Assembly (NCBI GenBank): GCA_016704345.1
Contig: JADJAH010000001.1
Span: forward strand, 124,001 to 188,000
From: Ignavibacteria bacterium
Lineage (GTDB): Bacteria > Bacteroidota > Ignavibacteria > Tepidaquicellales > Tepidaquicellaceae
Reading direction: 5' to 3'
DNA: 64,000 nt
Shown here piece after piece: positions 27,481 to 36,983 of the stretch. Below the pieces are notes generated by a model. That model was not told the origin of the DNA. It was given only the letters and a program-made list of their open reading frames with translations, and searched no databases. Numbering within the stretch: position 1 is the stretch's first letter; the number at the start of each line of letters is the position of its first letter. A program made the position numbers and the translations under genes.

Positions 27481-28638
27481 TCAGAGATTCAGATCATTCA
27501 TCTCTTTAAGTAATACCTTTTCAATTTCACAAATTCTATTCTCCCAATTGGACTCTTTCATGATCCTACTATAAATCTCTGTATCAAAATTAAGCAAACT
27601 CAAATCTGACTTGCATAATCTGATAAAATCCTCACAATTGGATGCAACGTTTATAGAATCTCGAAAGACGCAAAGGTCAGGTAAATTGGTAGAGACAATT
27701 CTGATATTTCCGGCAATATATTCAAAAAACTTGTTTGGAAATACTCCATCAGTAAATTTATTTCTCTTGAAGGGTATAATGCCTATGTCAAAGGATTTTA
27801 TATACCCCATTATATTTCTATAATCTACTGCTTCAATATGAATGAACTTTTTATTCTTCTTCAGATCTTCCACAATATGCAAGACATTCTTTGAGACAGG
27901 TCCAACAAAAGCAAGATACTCTGTATCATCAAGTGAGGTCAACAATTTCTTTATGAGTTCAAAGTCAATCCAGTCTCTAATGTTTCCAAGATATCCTATA
28001 ATTTTCGCACCCTTTGGAAACACGTTTGTAAGCGCTTCCATATCATTGCTATGAGTAAATCCATTTGGAATCAGATGTGAGTCCTTACCGACAGTCTTTG
28101 CGAATGACTGCATAGTTACACTTGTAGTAAAAATCAAATTGCAGTATTCAATCAGTTTCCTGTTCAGACCATCCTTTAATACATTCAGTTCTCCATCTTC
28201 ATTGAAACTAAAATTATCATAGTAATCATAAATGCTAACAGCCGGTTTAATTTTGATGGCAACGTGATAGTCGAAGGGGTGACACGCCCAAAATATCACT
28301 TTTTTATTCTTCTGATATCTTCTCAAGTATCGCGCTGTCTGTCTGTGAAAAAGCCAACTGTCAATCTTCAAAGTAATTGGAATCTTATTCCAGATCTTAT
28401 TATGGAAAACAACTATGGGTGTAAACAAATGAAGTCCATCTGAATCATTTCCTTCTGACCGTGAGTATTTCTTATAACCAATGAACTTGTAAAGCAAATT
28501 CACAATAATTGAATAAGGTGCCTGGAAAAAAATCACATCACTCCATATTTTCAGTGTGTTATTCAATTGACTGTACATACCTTTTCTGTGACTATCTCCC
28601 CATCTCGATGACATCAAAACCAAATTTACATAACCCAA
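27481..28638 (-). CDS. glycosyltransferase, GT-B fold (GT4-like)
   Basis: This 385-residue protein lacks the usual N-terminal GT4 glycine loop but has a donor half with IIGYLGNIRDWIDFELI, a VGPVS strand, FDIGIIPFKRN and NKFFEYIAGNIRIVST. This is the pattern of TuaH/GumK-like GT-B enzymes that act in teichuronic acid and exopolysaccharide assembly. YDYYDNFSFN in the middle is also typical of that group. The N-terminal 60 residues are aromatic and may touch the membrane. Function is inferred from fold and context. Confidence 0.8.
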   Translation of the reverse strand: MGYVNLVLMSSRWGDSHRKGMYSQLNNTLKIWSDVIFFQAPYSIIVNLLYKFIGYKKYSRSEGNDSDGLHLFTPIVVFHNKIWNKIPITLKIDSWLFHRQTARYLRRYQKNKKVIFWACHPFDYHVAIKIKPAVSIYDYYDNFSFNEDGELNVLKDGLNRKLIEYCNLIFTTSVTMQSFAKTVGKDSHLIPNGFTHSNDMEALTNVFPKGAKIIGYLGNIRDWIDFELIKKLLTSLDDTEYLAFVGPVSKNVLHIVEDLKKNKKFIHIEAVDYRNIMGYIKSFDIGIIPFKRNKFTDGVFPNKFFEYIAGNIRIVSTNLPDLCVFRDSINVASNCEDFIRLCKSDLSLLNFDTEIYSRIMKESNWENRICEIEKVLLKEMNDLNL

Positions 28639-28671
28639 TTACCTTATGTTTTGTGTTTTAGACTTGCAATA

Positions 28672-29622
28672 TTATACTTTGATATATTCGAACTTACTGC
28701 TCCTAAGATAGTCTTTGCTCAGATACAATCTTAGAATATTAGTCAGCTGCCTGAATTTTTCTTTTCTGTGTTTACTATATTTCTTCCAGAACATCACAAT
28801 CGGAATTCGAAGAAGAATGTTTGCGATCCCAAGCAATCTGAAAGAATTCCTGTAAACGAAACCATAATTCTCAGTGAACAGGATCTTCCCGCGATGCATA
28901 TGAAAATTGCGAATGTTATCTATTGATTCGCTTTTGAGTGATGACTGTGTTGAATGGCTAATGCGAACATTCGGGAAGCAATAATTCTTCAAACCAAGTA
29001 TTTCCTTGAAATCATGGCATAATTCAACATCCTCGTAATACATGAAATATTTTCCATCAAAACCTCCGACCCTTTGAAAATCGGACTTCCTCATAAGCAG
29101 GAATGCTCCATGAAACCAATCTACTTCAAACTTCCGACCATTTCTAATCTCGTCGCGGTTCAAGAGATCTTCTATAGCCCTCTCATATCCAGTTCCTATT
29201 GTCTGATAGAACTCCCATTTTAAATCCGGAAATTCATTGAAGCAGTAAATTGGTTCGCCATTCTCATTCACAAGCAGTCCGGATACAATTCCGGCTTCAT
29301 CGTCTGCCTTTAAGATCTCAACCAAATTGAGAATTGAATTATCAAGCAATTTCGTGTCCGGATTGAGAAAAAGTACATACTCACCTTTTGAAATTTCTGC
29401 TGCAGAATTGCAGCCACTTCCGAATCCCTCATTTCGAGAATTGAAAATAAACTTTGCTTCCGGAAACTCTACTGCAAGCTTTTCTACTTCACGATCAGGA
29501 GAGTTATTGTCAGCAATTAGTACTTCAATATCATTCAAATCCAGAAGTTTGAATATTGATCTGAGGCAACCTCTTACATATTCAGCAGTATTATAATTGA
29601 CTATTATTATTGATAGAACCAT
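28672..29622 (-). CDS. GT2 family glycosyltransferase (rhamnosyltransferase-like)
   Basis: A 316-residue GT-A enzyme. IIIVNYNTAEYVRGCLRSI at the start, FNSRNEGFGSGCN, LFLNPDTKLL in the DXD position and YEDVELCHDF as the catalytic-base block match the rhamnosyltransferase-like GT2 subgroup. A C-terminal hydrophobic and basic stretch (RLLGIANILLRIPIVMFWKKY) may anchor it to the inner membrane. The GT domain resembles that of the fusion protein at 15001, so the two may be paralogues. It is followed by the FkbM methyltransferase gene upstream, with an 18-base gap. Confidence 0.9.
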   Translation of the reverse strand: MVLSIIIVNYNTAEYVRGCLRSIFKLLDLNDIEVLIADNNSPDREVEKLAVEFPEAKFIFNSRNEGFGSGCNSAAEISKGEYVLFLNPDTKLLDNSILNLVEILKADDEAGIVSGLLVNENGEPIYCFNEFPDLKWEFYQTIGTGYERAIEDLLNRDEIRNGRKFEVDWFHGAFLLMRKSDFQRVGGFDGKYFMYYEDVELCHDFKEILGLKNYCFPNVRISHSTQSSLKSESIDNIRNFHMHRGKILFTENYGFVYRNSFRLLGIANILLRIPIVMFWKKYSKHRKEKFRQLTNILRLYLSKDYLRSSKFEYIKV

Positions 29623-29640
29623 ACATTCAAAAATTTCAAT

Positions 29641-30624
29641 TTATCGATTAACTATATTGACACCTGATAATTTTTCAACTTCAGGAGCAAACAGGTAATT
29701 ATCCGTGCTGTAATTAACTTTGAATTGTTCCGGATCATTGATCAGGACAAGTGTCAGTGAAGAATCATTCAGGATTGCATAACAATTGTATGAAATTTCA
29801 CTAAGCTTTTTAAACAGCAAATCTGATTTTGGGCTTTCTCTCAATACTTCAATCAACAAAAACGGCCTATGTTTATTTATTGTCAATGATGCTCCTTCAA
29901 TTACTTCATATTCATGTCCCTCTACGTCAATCTTAATTATACACGGACATTCTGTGACTGCATTTGTCTTTAGATAGTCATCAAGTGTAACTTTGCAAAC
30001 ACTTATTTCTTCAACGTTTCCTTCTGTCTGATCTGAGGCAGCATGTTCAAAATCTAGACTGCTCAGATAAGAACTCGACGAAATATAGAACCGGGAACTG
30101 CCCGAACTGTTGGAAAGGCAAACATTTTCAATAACGAAGTTTTTAAAATTATTATCATTAAACAATGACTCTGTAAATTTTCTTAATTTGGGATTTGGTT
30201 CAAACAGAAATGTCTTTCTCCCTTGCGACAATGAGTAAACTGACCTTAATCCAAGATTTGCACCTATGTCAATGAAGATAGAATTCTTATCGTGCCTGTC
30301 ATTCAAAATAGTTTCAAGCTTTCTCAAACCCCTGTCATGCCACTTATAGCTTAAAGCAAATTGAAAGCTTTGCGGGTTATTCTTTTGAACGCGAACAAAT
30401 ACTTTTGACTTATCTGATAGAAGTACTTTCCAGATGAAGTCAAAATCAGGCTGCTTAGAGAGTCTGACAAATACTTCGAGCAAGAAGCCGGGAGAGTTCT
30501 CAAAGACATAATTGAATATTCCAATTGTCAATTTGTTTAGGAACATTAAGCTGAACAAAGACTTGGTCAAGTCATTGAACAGCAACTTAACAATTAAATT
30601 TCTGATTGACTTTTTTTCAATCAT
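29641..30624 (-). CDS. FkbM family methyltransferase
   Basis: A 327-residue SAM-dependent methyltransferase. FIDIGANLGLRSVYSL is the SAM-binding loop and IKIDVEGHEYEVIEGA the FkbM signature. An N-terminal region of about 90 residues precedes the domain. In polysaccharide clusters such enzymes O-methylate a sugar, often at the non-reducing end or within the repeat. The target here is not known. The gene lies with a second methyltransferase gene upstream, separated by 67 bases. Confidence 0.88.
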   Translation of the reverse strand: MIEKKSIRNLIVKLLFNDLTKSLFSLMFLNKLTIGIFNYVFENSPGFLLEVFVRLSKQPDFDFIWKVLLSDKSKVFVRVQKNNPQSFQFALSYKWHDRGLRKLETILNDRHDKNSIFIDIGANLGLRSVYSLSQGRKTFLFEPNPKLRKFTESLFNDNNFKNFVIENVCLSNSSGSSRFYISSSSYLSSLDFEHAASDQTEGNVEEISVCKVTLDDYLKTNAVTECPCIIKIDVEGHEYEVIEGASLTINKHRPFLLIEVLRESPKSDLLFKKLSEISYNCYAILNDSSLTLVLINDPEQFKVNYSTDNYLFAPEVEKLSGVNIVNR

Positions 30625-30691
30625 ATTTGGATTTCAACTTGTTAAGCAAGTCTTTCCATTTAGGGCAGTCTTTTCGATATTGCTTTGTAGG

Positions 30692-31732
30692 TTAATTGTT
30701 CTTTGAATCAATTGATTTTCTTAAAAGGATCACACATTGATCACCGTCAGATTGCTCATTTAATTTGTCTGCTCTTCTGATAAACTGTTTGATTTCCTTT
30801 CTACTGAAAATAGAAGATTCCTGATTAACCATATAAGAGTTAGGAGCATTCAGGCAGATATCATTTGCATATTGTATACTCCCCCAAAATTGGAAATCGG
30901 TGGAATCGAATTTCAAATCGACAATTTCCAATCCTGCCTCTGAAGAGAGCATTCTTATTGCTTCCATTGAATAGATGAATGTATGGCGAGGAGAATCCAA
31001 TTGAACCCAATTCACAGAATACTCTCTCCATGCATAGCAATCTGCAATAGGGATTCTTATAAGCAAGAATCCTTGTTCTTTAAGTAACTTTTTGCAATGT
31101 TTTAAAACATTCAGCGGATCCTTGACGTGCTCAAATACATGATGCAGCATTACCAAGTCAAAGAGAGAACCATCGGCCGAAATCTCTTCAAGACTTCTTT
31201 TGTATATTTTTGGGCCATTGCTTTTCAGAATGTCTTTATCCAAGAATGGATCAATGCCTGTTAGATCCTTCATACCCAAATCGAAGAGATGCATGAGAAA
31301 TTCGCCGCTTCCACAACCTACATCCAGAATACGGCTATTCGGTTTCAGGCCAAGTCCAACAAGAGATGCCAATTTTCTTTCTTCTAATGGCTTAAACAGG
31401 TTTAATATTTTCCCCAGTATTCCATGTCCATACAGCTGTGCTTCATCTCGTTTCCTTATCAGGCTTCGTTTTATTTTTATACGCCAATTTTCTGTTTCAA
31501 CAATTTTCGATTCATTTGATTTAAATGAATAATAATTTTCAGGATAAAAGGCAGAGAAGTCTTCGGGAAATTCAGCAATTTGTATACACCTGCAATTTTC
31601 ACATTGAAAAAACTCATAGATCTCTTTTGTACATAGAAACATCTCCTTCAATGAATATAACTTAACATCGAGTTTATTTGAACATATTCGGCACTCGTAC
31701 TTAGAGTAATTTGTTGATTCATTCATAATCAA
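30692..31732 (-). CDS. class I SAM-dependent methyltransferase with N-terminal zinc ribbon
   Basis: In this 346-residue protein the first 50 residues carry two Cys-x2-Cys pairs (ECRIC and FQCENCRC), a zinc-ribbon typical of sugar C-methyltransferase-like proteins. SRILDVGCGSGEFLMHL then forms the SAM loop, LVMLHHVFEHVKDPLNVL the post-II motif, and IRIPIADCYAWREY a later active-site region. It belongs to the Methyltransf_23 type seen in exopolysaccharide clusters. Whether it methylates carbon or oxygen is not decidable. A 135-base gap to the next upstream gene contains only AT-rich sequence. Confidence 0.87.
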   Translation of the reverse strand: MIMNESTNYSKYECRICSNKLDVKLYSLKEMFLCTKEIYEFFQCENCRCIQIAEFPEDFSAFYPENYYSFKSNESKIVETENWRIKIKRSLIRKRDEAQLYGHGILGKILNLFKPLEERKLASLVGLGLKPNSRILDVGCGSGEFLMHLFDLGMKDLTGIDPFLDKDILKSNGPKIYKRSLEEISADGSLFDLVMLHHVFEHVKDPLNVLKHCKKLLKEQGFLLIRIPIADCYAWREYSVNWVQLDSPRHTFIYSMEAIRMLSSEAGLEIVDLKFDSTDFQFWGSIQYANDICLNAPNSYMVNQESSIFSRKEIKQFIRRADKLNEQSDGDQCVILLRKSIDSKNN

Positions 31733-31867
31733 ATTATGTTTGAGCTTACACAGGCTTGAAATGATTCATGAGTCAAACATTTCAATTTATGATTTCGCAA
31801 AATTACCCTGGATTTCAGTTTTTATTCAAAATTAGACATAGAAATTGGAGCCGGCCCATTTGATCGG

Positions 31868-33052
31868 TCATTTCTTTTTGTATGAAATAACTTGGTCGAC
31901 AATCTTTCCAAATTCCTGTAAATTGGACTCAAGATTCAATTTATCATCAAACGTCTTTCTACCGCTTTTGATCAAGGTCTGAACAAGATTTTCATCATCC
32001 AACAACCTGATCACAGATCGTGCTAAACTGTCTGCATCGTTCTCGATTATCAGCCCATTGTATTCGTCTGAAACAATATCAGAAATACCACCAACATTAG
32101 TTGTTATCAAAGGAACTTCAAACCTAAAAGCTTCTGAAATTACCAAGGGTAGTCCTTCAGATGTTGACGATATTATTATTCCTGCAGCTTTTGGAAGGAA
32201 ATTGTAGAAATATTCTCTCTTGGCTTCCCCTATAAAATGACAAAATTTGCTTAGCTCATTTTTATCAACATACTCTTTCAGCGAGTTTCCATAAGGCGAA
32301 TCCGGATTGCCACCTATGAATAGGATATGAGGCATTGTTTTCAATTTCTTGCTGCTTAAAATCCTGAAGGCTTTCAGAATCAGCATTTGGTTTTTTCTAT
32401 CCGTAAGACTTCCCAGGCATAAAAAGACAGGCACCTTTAAATCATTCAATTCACTCAATGACTTCGAATCAAGTAACTTCTTCCATGAATCAGAATAATT
32501 CTCATGCGAATCATCATTCTCAATTGCTGAATAGAGCGTAGAAATATTATTCTTACCGGTAATCTCGACATAATCTTCTTCGAGTAATTTCGAAACTGCA
32601 ATGAAATAGTCACCAAATCCAGAGATTATCCGATAGTAGAGTTTTCTCAGGGAATCAGGAAGAATACACTCTCTTATGAAGATCAAAGTATTGATTTTCT
32701 TTCTTGCCCACAAGGCAAACCATAGCATTACTACTACATTTAAGATGCAAAGATCAAAATTTCCATCTCTTATTAGTCTTCTAACTTCTCTTCTTTGAAC
32801 AAAATAGAATTTTACATAGCCCGCATAATCTCTCAAATTATCCGTCGTCACCGGGAAAAAACCAGGCGGATAGGTTTTCCATTCATCACACAGGTTTGAG
32901 AAATGTTTAGCATTGGGTCCCTCCGGAAAAAGTCCGAATATGTGATACTTATCTCTGTGTTTTCTAAAATATTTCAGAATGCGGGTGAAATCGTCATTTG
33001 CACCTCCAAATAAATCTGAACTATGATTCACAATCAATATTTTCTTTTTCAC
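31868..33052 (-). CDS. GT4 family glycosyltransferase
   Basis: The protein has 394 residues with a GT-B fold: NHSSDLFGGANDDFTRIL at the acceptor side, then VPVFLCLGSLTDRKNQMLI and ISSTSEGLPLVISEAFRFE with the donor-phosphate-binding glutamates. It is the gene immediately after the flippase in the direction of transcription (11-base gap). Its most likely role is addition of one sugar to the undecaprenyl-linked repeat unit; the sugar is unknown. Confidence 0.9.
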   Translation of the reverse strand: MKKKILIVNHSSDLFGGANDDFTRILKYFRKHRDKYHIFGLFPEGPNAKHFSNLCDEWKTYPPGFFPVTTDNLRDYAGYVKFYFVQRREVRRLIRDGNFDLCILNVVVMLWFALWARKKINTLIFIRECILPDSLRKLYYRIISGFGDYFIAVSKLLEEDYVEITGKNNISTLYSAIENDDSHENYSDSWKKLLDSKSLSELNDLKVPVFLCLGSLTDRKNQMLILKAFRILSSKKLKTMPHILFIGGNPDSPYGNSLKEYVDKNELSKFCHFIGEAKREYFYNFLPKAAGIIISSTSEGLPLVISEAFRFEVPLITTNVGGISDIVSDEYNGLIIENDADSLARSVIRLLDDENLVQTLIKSGRKTFDDKLNLESNLQEFGKIVDQVISYKKK

Positions 33053-33063
33053 ATTCTGGCTAA

Positions 33064-34515
33064 TTATCTTCTAATTCTGATTAACAGTTCCTTTACGAAT
33101 TTCTTCTCACTTTGATTTGAAACAATGATAAACCACAAGGCAAGCAATGGCAATAATATGAAGTAGCCAATTTCTACTTTTGCTTCCGAAATTAAGATCA
33201 TTATAATTAAAAGCGCAACACTGTATAAGAACATCTTAGCATTGTGAATCTCGAAACGAAAGTGGAGATTTTTTTTAAGGAAAAATACATTCATAATCAA
33301 ATGAATAACATTTGCAACCAGATATGCAATCGATGCAGCAGCAATATCCATATCAAAAATTTTGATCAACACAACAAACAAGACAGGGAATAATGTGAAA
33401 GTAATTAATTCAATACATATCCATAGCCTAATTCTATTTTTCGGGATTAGCCAAAGCCCTGCAACCCATGCCAACACTTTGAAAAAGTCTCCGAGGAACT
33501 GAAACTTGTAAAGTTCAATCGCACTGGTAAAATCTTGAGAATACAGGATAGTGACAACTAATATTCTTAGAACGATGATAATGCAGATCAGCGGTGTCAG
33601 CAAGTAACTGAATATCCTAAACGTTTCATTAATTTCATTTCTGAATTCATCATCTGATTTAAACGAATTGATCTTAGGTAATGTATAGTTTGCTATTAAC
33701 ACAAACATAAGACTGAAATAATTGAGAGAAATTGCAAGCACACTTTGGTAAATGCCGTTTGCCTCAACACCAAGATTATCAATAGCAATGATTCTGACTG
33801 TAAGATAGCTAATTTGATTGATCGCCCCGATTGCCAGACTAGCAAGGCCTAGATTAACAAATTTTCTGAGATTCTTTCCTTCCAATTTAAATGACTTTGA
33901 AACTAATTTGACAGGATAGTTCTTCTTGAAATAGTATATGTAAATAAACAGCATTACAACTGAGCTTCCTGCAATGGAAATTATTGCTCCTGTCATTCCA
34001 AAAAGTAAAACAAAAACTACCGTAAAAACTATTGAAACTACAGATGTAAGTACAAGCAACCTTGTTAAAAGATTTATGTTTTTCATCCCTCTTACAAATG
34101 CTTCCATCAAGCTTACAACAAAGGAAAATGGGACTAGTAGTGAGATAATAACTATGTAATATGCATATTCCACTTCATTTGTCAGCAGTTTGGAAATGTC
34201 AGAAGAAAACAATATCAAAATTAGGGAGGCAATTGCGGATGAGATTAAAATATATACAAGACTGCTTCTAAACATTTTGCTCAGTTGTTCTATGTCCGGA
34301 TTATCATCTTCAGAAATGTATTTAGTAAGACTGAATGGCAAACCCAAAGGAACAACAAAATTCAACAGGCCGACAAAGTTTGTGAACTGTGAATAAAGAC
34401 CCAAGCCTGATACGCCAAGAATCAATGCCAGAAGTTTTGTCCTGATTATACCGGTAACAATGTTAACGATCGTGGAAACTGAGATCTTTGAATATGCTGA
34501 TATTTTTTCTTTAAT
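33064..34515 (-). CDS. wzx: Wzx-type lipid-linked repeat-unit flippase, probable ATT start
   Basis: An oligosaccharide flippase of the MOP superfamily with about 12 to 14 membrane segments. The only ordinary in-frame start is a TTG at 34425, which would delete the first helix. The frame stays open for 30 more codons and encodes SVSTIVNIVTGIIRTKLLAL, the standard first helix of Wzx proteins. Between an in-frame stop further upstream and that TTG there is no ATG or GTG. An ATT at 34513-34515, placed six bases after a strong AGAGGAG and one base after the stop of the upstream glycosyltransferase, is the best start and gives 483 residues, the normal length. It moves the polyprenyl-linked repeat unit to the periplasmic side. 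Confidence 0.9.
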   Translation of the reverse strand: MKEKISAYSKISVSTIVNIVTGIIRTKLLALILGVSGLGLYSQFTNFVGLLNFVVPLGLPFSLTKYISEDDNPDIEQLSKMFRSSLVYILISSAIASLILILFSSDISKLLTNEVEYAYYIVIISLLVPFSFVVSLMEAFVRGMKNINLLTRLLVLTSVVSIVFTVVFVLLFGMTGAIISIAGSSVVMLFIYIYYFKKNYPVKLVSKSFKLEGKNLRKFVNLGLASLAIGAINQISYLTVRIIAIDNLGVEANGIYQSVLAISLNYFSLMFVLIANYTLPKINSFKSDDEFRNEINETFRIFSYLLTPLICIIIVLRILVVTILYSQDFTSAIELYKFQFLGDFFKVLAWVAGLWLIPKNRIRLWICIELITFTLFPVLFVVLIKIFDMDIAAASIAYLVANVIHLIMNVFFLKKNLHFRFEIHNAKMFLYSVALLIIMILISEAKVEIGYFILLPLLALWFIIVSNQSEKKFVKELLIRIRR

Positions 34516-34516
34516 A

Positions 34517-35479
34517 TTATACTCCTCTGTGACTTTTTCTCTTTTTGAGTACGTATCCCAATAGACCCGGAAAAAATTTAAGGATCACAAGTACGATATA
34601 ATATTTAATATCAAATCCTTTTAACTTATGAAGTTTCAGATAACATTTCAAAGCTTCATTGTATTCACCTTCAACGATCAATTTCTTTGCCTTAATAATA
34701 AAATAGTCAGCATGAAATCTCTTAATATTGTTATCTATTAGTTTTCTTTCTTTAGTACTAAAGTTTTCTGCTTGTAATTTCATTTTATTAAATAATGAAA
34801 TCAAATATTCAGTATTTCGCAAATTGTTTTCAGACAACGACCCTTTTCTGATCCTGTAATATGTTAGGGGCTCATCAACAAGGCCTATCGAATAGCCATA
34901 GCCACTGATTCGAAGCCATAGGCCGTAGTCCTCTGCATTCTTCAAGGATTCATCGAAAACACCAACTTTTTCAAGTACTGACTTGGAAACTAAAACAGTG
35001 GAAGTACAAATGAAATTGTTCTTGATGAGTTTTTCAAATACATGTCCTTCATGCGACCCGTTAACAATATCCCGGAAAGTCGTCTGCAAAAGCTTATTTT
35101 CATTCATGATATAGGCATTAGAATATACCATGCCAACAGATCCTTCTGATTCAAACAGTTTGATCCTTTTTTGAATAGAATCCGGACACAACAAATCATC
35201 TGCATCAAGAAATGCAATATAGTCTCCATTACTCATTTCAATCCCAAAGTTCCTGGCTGACGCTGGTCCTTTACCTTCTTGATAAAAATACCTGATCTTC
35301 TCATTGCCTGTTTTGATCTCAAAATTCTTGATGACTTCTTTGGTGTTATCAGTTGAGCTATCCACAATTACAATTTCAATATTGCTGTAACTTTGAGATA
35401 GTATTGAATTTAGACACTCCGAAATATAATTCTCTACATTATAACATGGGATTACGAATGATACTTTTTTGTCATTCAT
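34517..35479 (-). CDS. GT2 family glycosyltransferase
   Basis: A 320-residue GT-A enzyme with VSFVIPCYNVENYISECL, IVIVDSSTDNT, YQEGKGPASARNFGIEM, the metal-binding FLDADDLL and an AEDYGLWLRI base region. The C-terminal 80 residues are basic and hydrophobic (ILKFFPGLLGYVLKKRK), suggesting peripheral attachment to the inner membrane. Its stop codon is one base from the likely ATT start of wzx, so the two are probably translationally coupled. Donor and acceptor are unknown. A 115-base gap to the upstream polymerase shows no clear terminator. Confidence 0.91.
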   Translation of the reverse strand: MNDKKVSFVIPCYNVENYISECLNSILSQSYSNIEIVIVDSSTDNTKEVIKNFEIKTGNEKIRYFYQEGKGPASARNFGIEMSNGDYIAFLDADDLLCPDSIQKRIKLFESEGSVGMVYSNAYIMNENKLLQTTFRDIVNGSHEGHVFEKLIKNNFICTSTVLVSKSVLEKVGVFDESLKNAEDYGLWLRISGYGYSIGLVDEPLTYYRIRKGSLSENNLRNTEYLISLFNKMKLQAENFSTKERKLIDNNIKRFHADYFIIKAKKLIVEGEYNEALKCYLKLHKLKGFDIKYYIVLVILKFFPGLLGYVLKKRKSHRGV

Positions 35480-35594
35480 TATTATTCCTGAGTAAAGTTC
35501 TCATTGATTTTGCATGTAAAATTTTAACTTCTGTAATCTCATTCCTTTCTTGGCATCTCCTTCTATTCCATAAACGCGAAGGATCTAAATGTTT

Positions 35595-36971
35595 TCAATT
35601 ACCCTTCGAATTCTGATTTCCCAAAATTATTGTACCCTTATAGCTGTTACCGGAATTTATCTCTTCGTTATTTGCGTGAGTTCCAATTACCCGGTATGTT
35701 AGATATCCAAAGAATGCCATGTATAAATAAAAAACATAGAATTCCGGAAACAGAACAGTGTCTTCAAGCATGCTCTGAAAAAAGAGGCTGATTGTAACAG
35801 TAAATGGAATAATCAAATCTTTATTCATTTCTTTATCTTTTCTGATTATCCTAATTGCTTTCACAATCAGCAAGATTGAATAAGCAAGAAGCGGGATAAG
35901 AGTAAGTATTCCGAATTGCATGATGTAGAATAATATTGCATTGTGTGGATATGCAACATCCTCAAGCAAGGGTCCTAATTGAAACTTAAATTCTGTGAAT
36001 TTATCAAAAACTGATATTGTCCCGAAACCCAGTAGGAAGCCGATATTAGAACTCTTAAGCATTTCAATTGCTGAATATATTAAACCGAGACGCGATAAGG
36101 ATGATGCAGATCCTTTTGCAAGCAAGAAAGACTGCAGAAAAAAGTATCCAATCAAGAAGGTTGCAGCCAATGAGAATATGAATGCTTTCTTGCTTTTCAG
36201 AAATACAAGGATCATTGTACTAATAAATATTGCAATATAACCTGCTCTGCTAAGAGTGATTATCATGGCAAAATATACAATGAACAAGGAGATAAGTATC
36301 AATAAAAATTCGTCCTTCCTCATTTCGCTTCTCTCAAATAGCAACGGATATAGAATGATCGGAACTGAAATTGAATAAATGAATGCACAAGAGTTGGGAT
36401 GCTTAAAGTATGATGACGATGCACCTATAGCCGAAGGATTTACATTCACTCCTCCAAAATAAAAGATTATACCCACTATCCCTGTAACAATTCCAACAAT
36501 TGCTGTGAACTTTAGTAAGAATTTCCAAATTTTTGGATTCTTCAAGTTAGCCTTAGGAAAATAATGGCAAAAGAATATTACTCCTCCGACAAAAACTCCT
36601 ATCTTAGCAATTCCGCCGGGTGTGAGTAAGTCTTTGATGTTGACCACAACAACTGATAGTATAAAGAATATTAGATAGATGCTTATCAATATTCTGTCAA
36701 ATCTAAAACTCGATGCTGATTTGACAATGAGTTTTTCGGGGCGAAAATAATCAATTATATATGGAAGCAGAAAAGGAAAGAAAAGAAGAAATGTGTAGTT
36801 TCTCAAAACCATTCCTCCCGGTATTATTGACAGATTAAAGATTCCAATCAAAACAAACATTATTGCCAAGCATAATTCAATACTGTGCAAGTGCCTGTAA
36901 ACAATTGCCATAACTATAATCAGTACAATTACTGCCGTTAATGCATAGACCAACAAATCTAAGCTAATCAA
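35595..36971 (-). CDS. O-antigen polymerase/ligase family membrane protein (Wzy_C-like)
   Basis: This 458-residue integral membrane protein has about 11 to 12 helices. A large periplasmic loop near residues 300-350 is flanked by ITLSRAGYIAIFISTMILV and helices containing PHNAILFYIMQFG; KHPNSCAFIYSISVP is another family block. These are Wzy_C (O-antigen ligase/polymerase) features. With wzx, Wza-type and Wzz-type genes beside it, a Wzy polymerase role is more likely than a WaaL-type ligase, but the two cannot be separated by sequence alone. The start is a TTG, with a GAGG about ten bases before it and an in-frame stop further upstream. Confidence 0.85.
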   Translation of the reverse strand: MISLDLLVYALTAVIVLIIVMAIVYRHLHSIELCLAIMFVLIGIFNLSIIPGGMVLRNYTFLLFFPFLLPYIIDYFRPEKLIVKSASSFRFDRILISIYLIFFILSVVVVNIKDLLTPGGIAKIGVFVGGVIFFCHYFPKANLKNPKIWKFLLKFTAIVGIVTGIVGIIFYFGGVNVNPSAIGASSSYFKHPNSCAFIYSISVPIILYPLLFERSEMRKDEFLLILISLFIVYFAMIITLSRAGYIAIFISTMILVFLKSKKAFIFSLAATFLIGYFFLQSFLLAKGSASSLSRLGLIYSAIEMLKSSNIGFLLGFGTISVFDKFTEFKFQLGPLLEDVAYPHNAILFYIMQFGILTLIPLLAYSILLIVKAIRIIRKDKEMNKDLIIPFTVTISLFFQSMLEDTVLFPEFYVFYLYMAFFGYLTYRVIGTHANNEEINSGNSYKGTIILGNQNSKGN

Positions 36972-36983
36972 TGTCAGGCAGCC

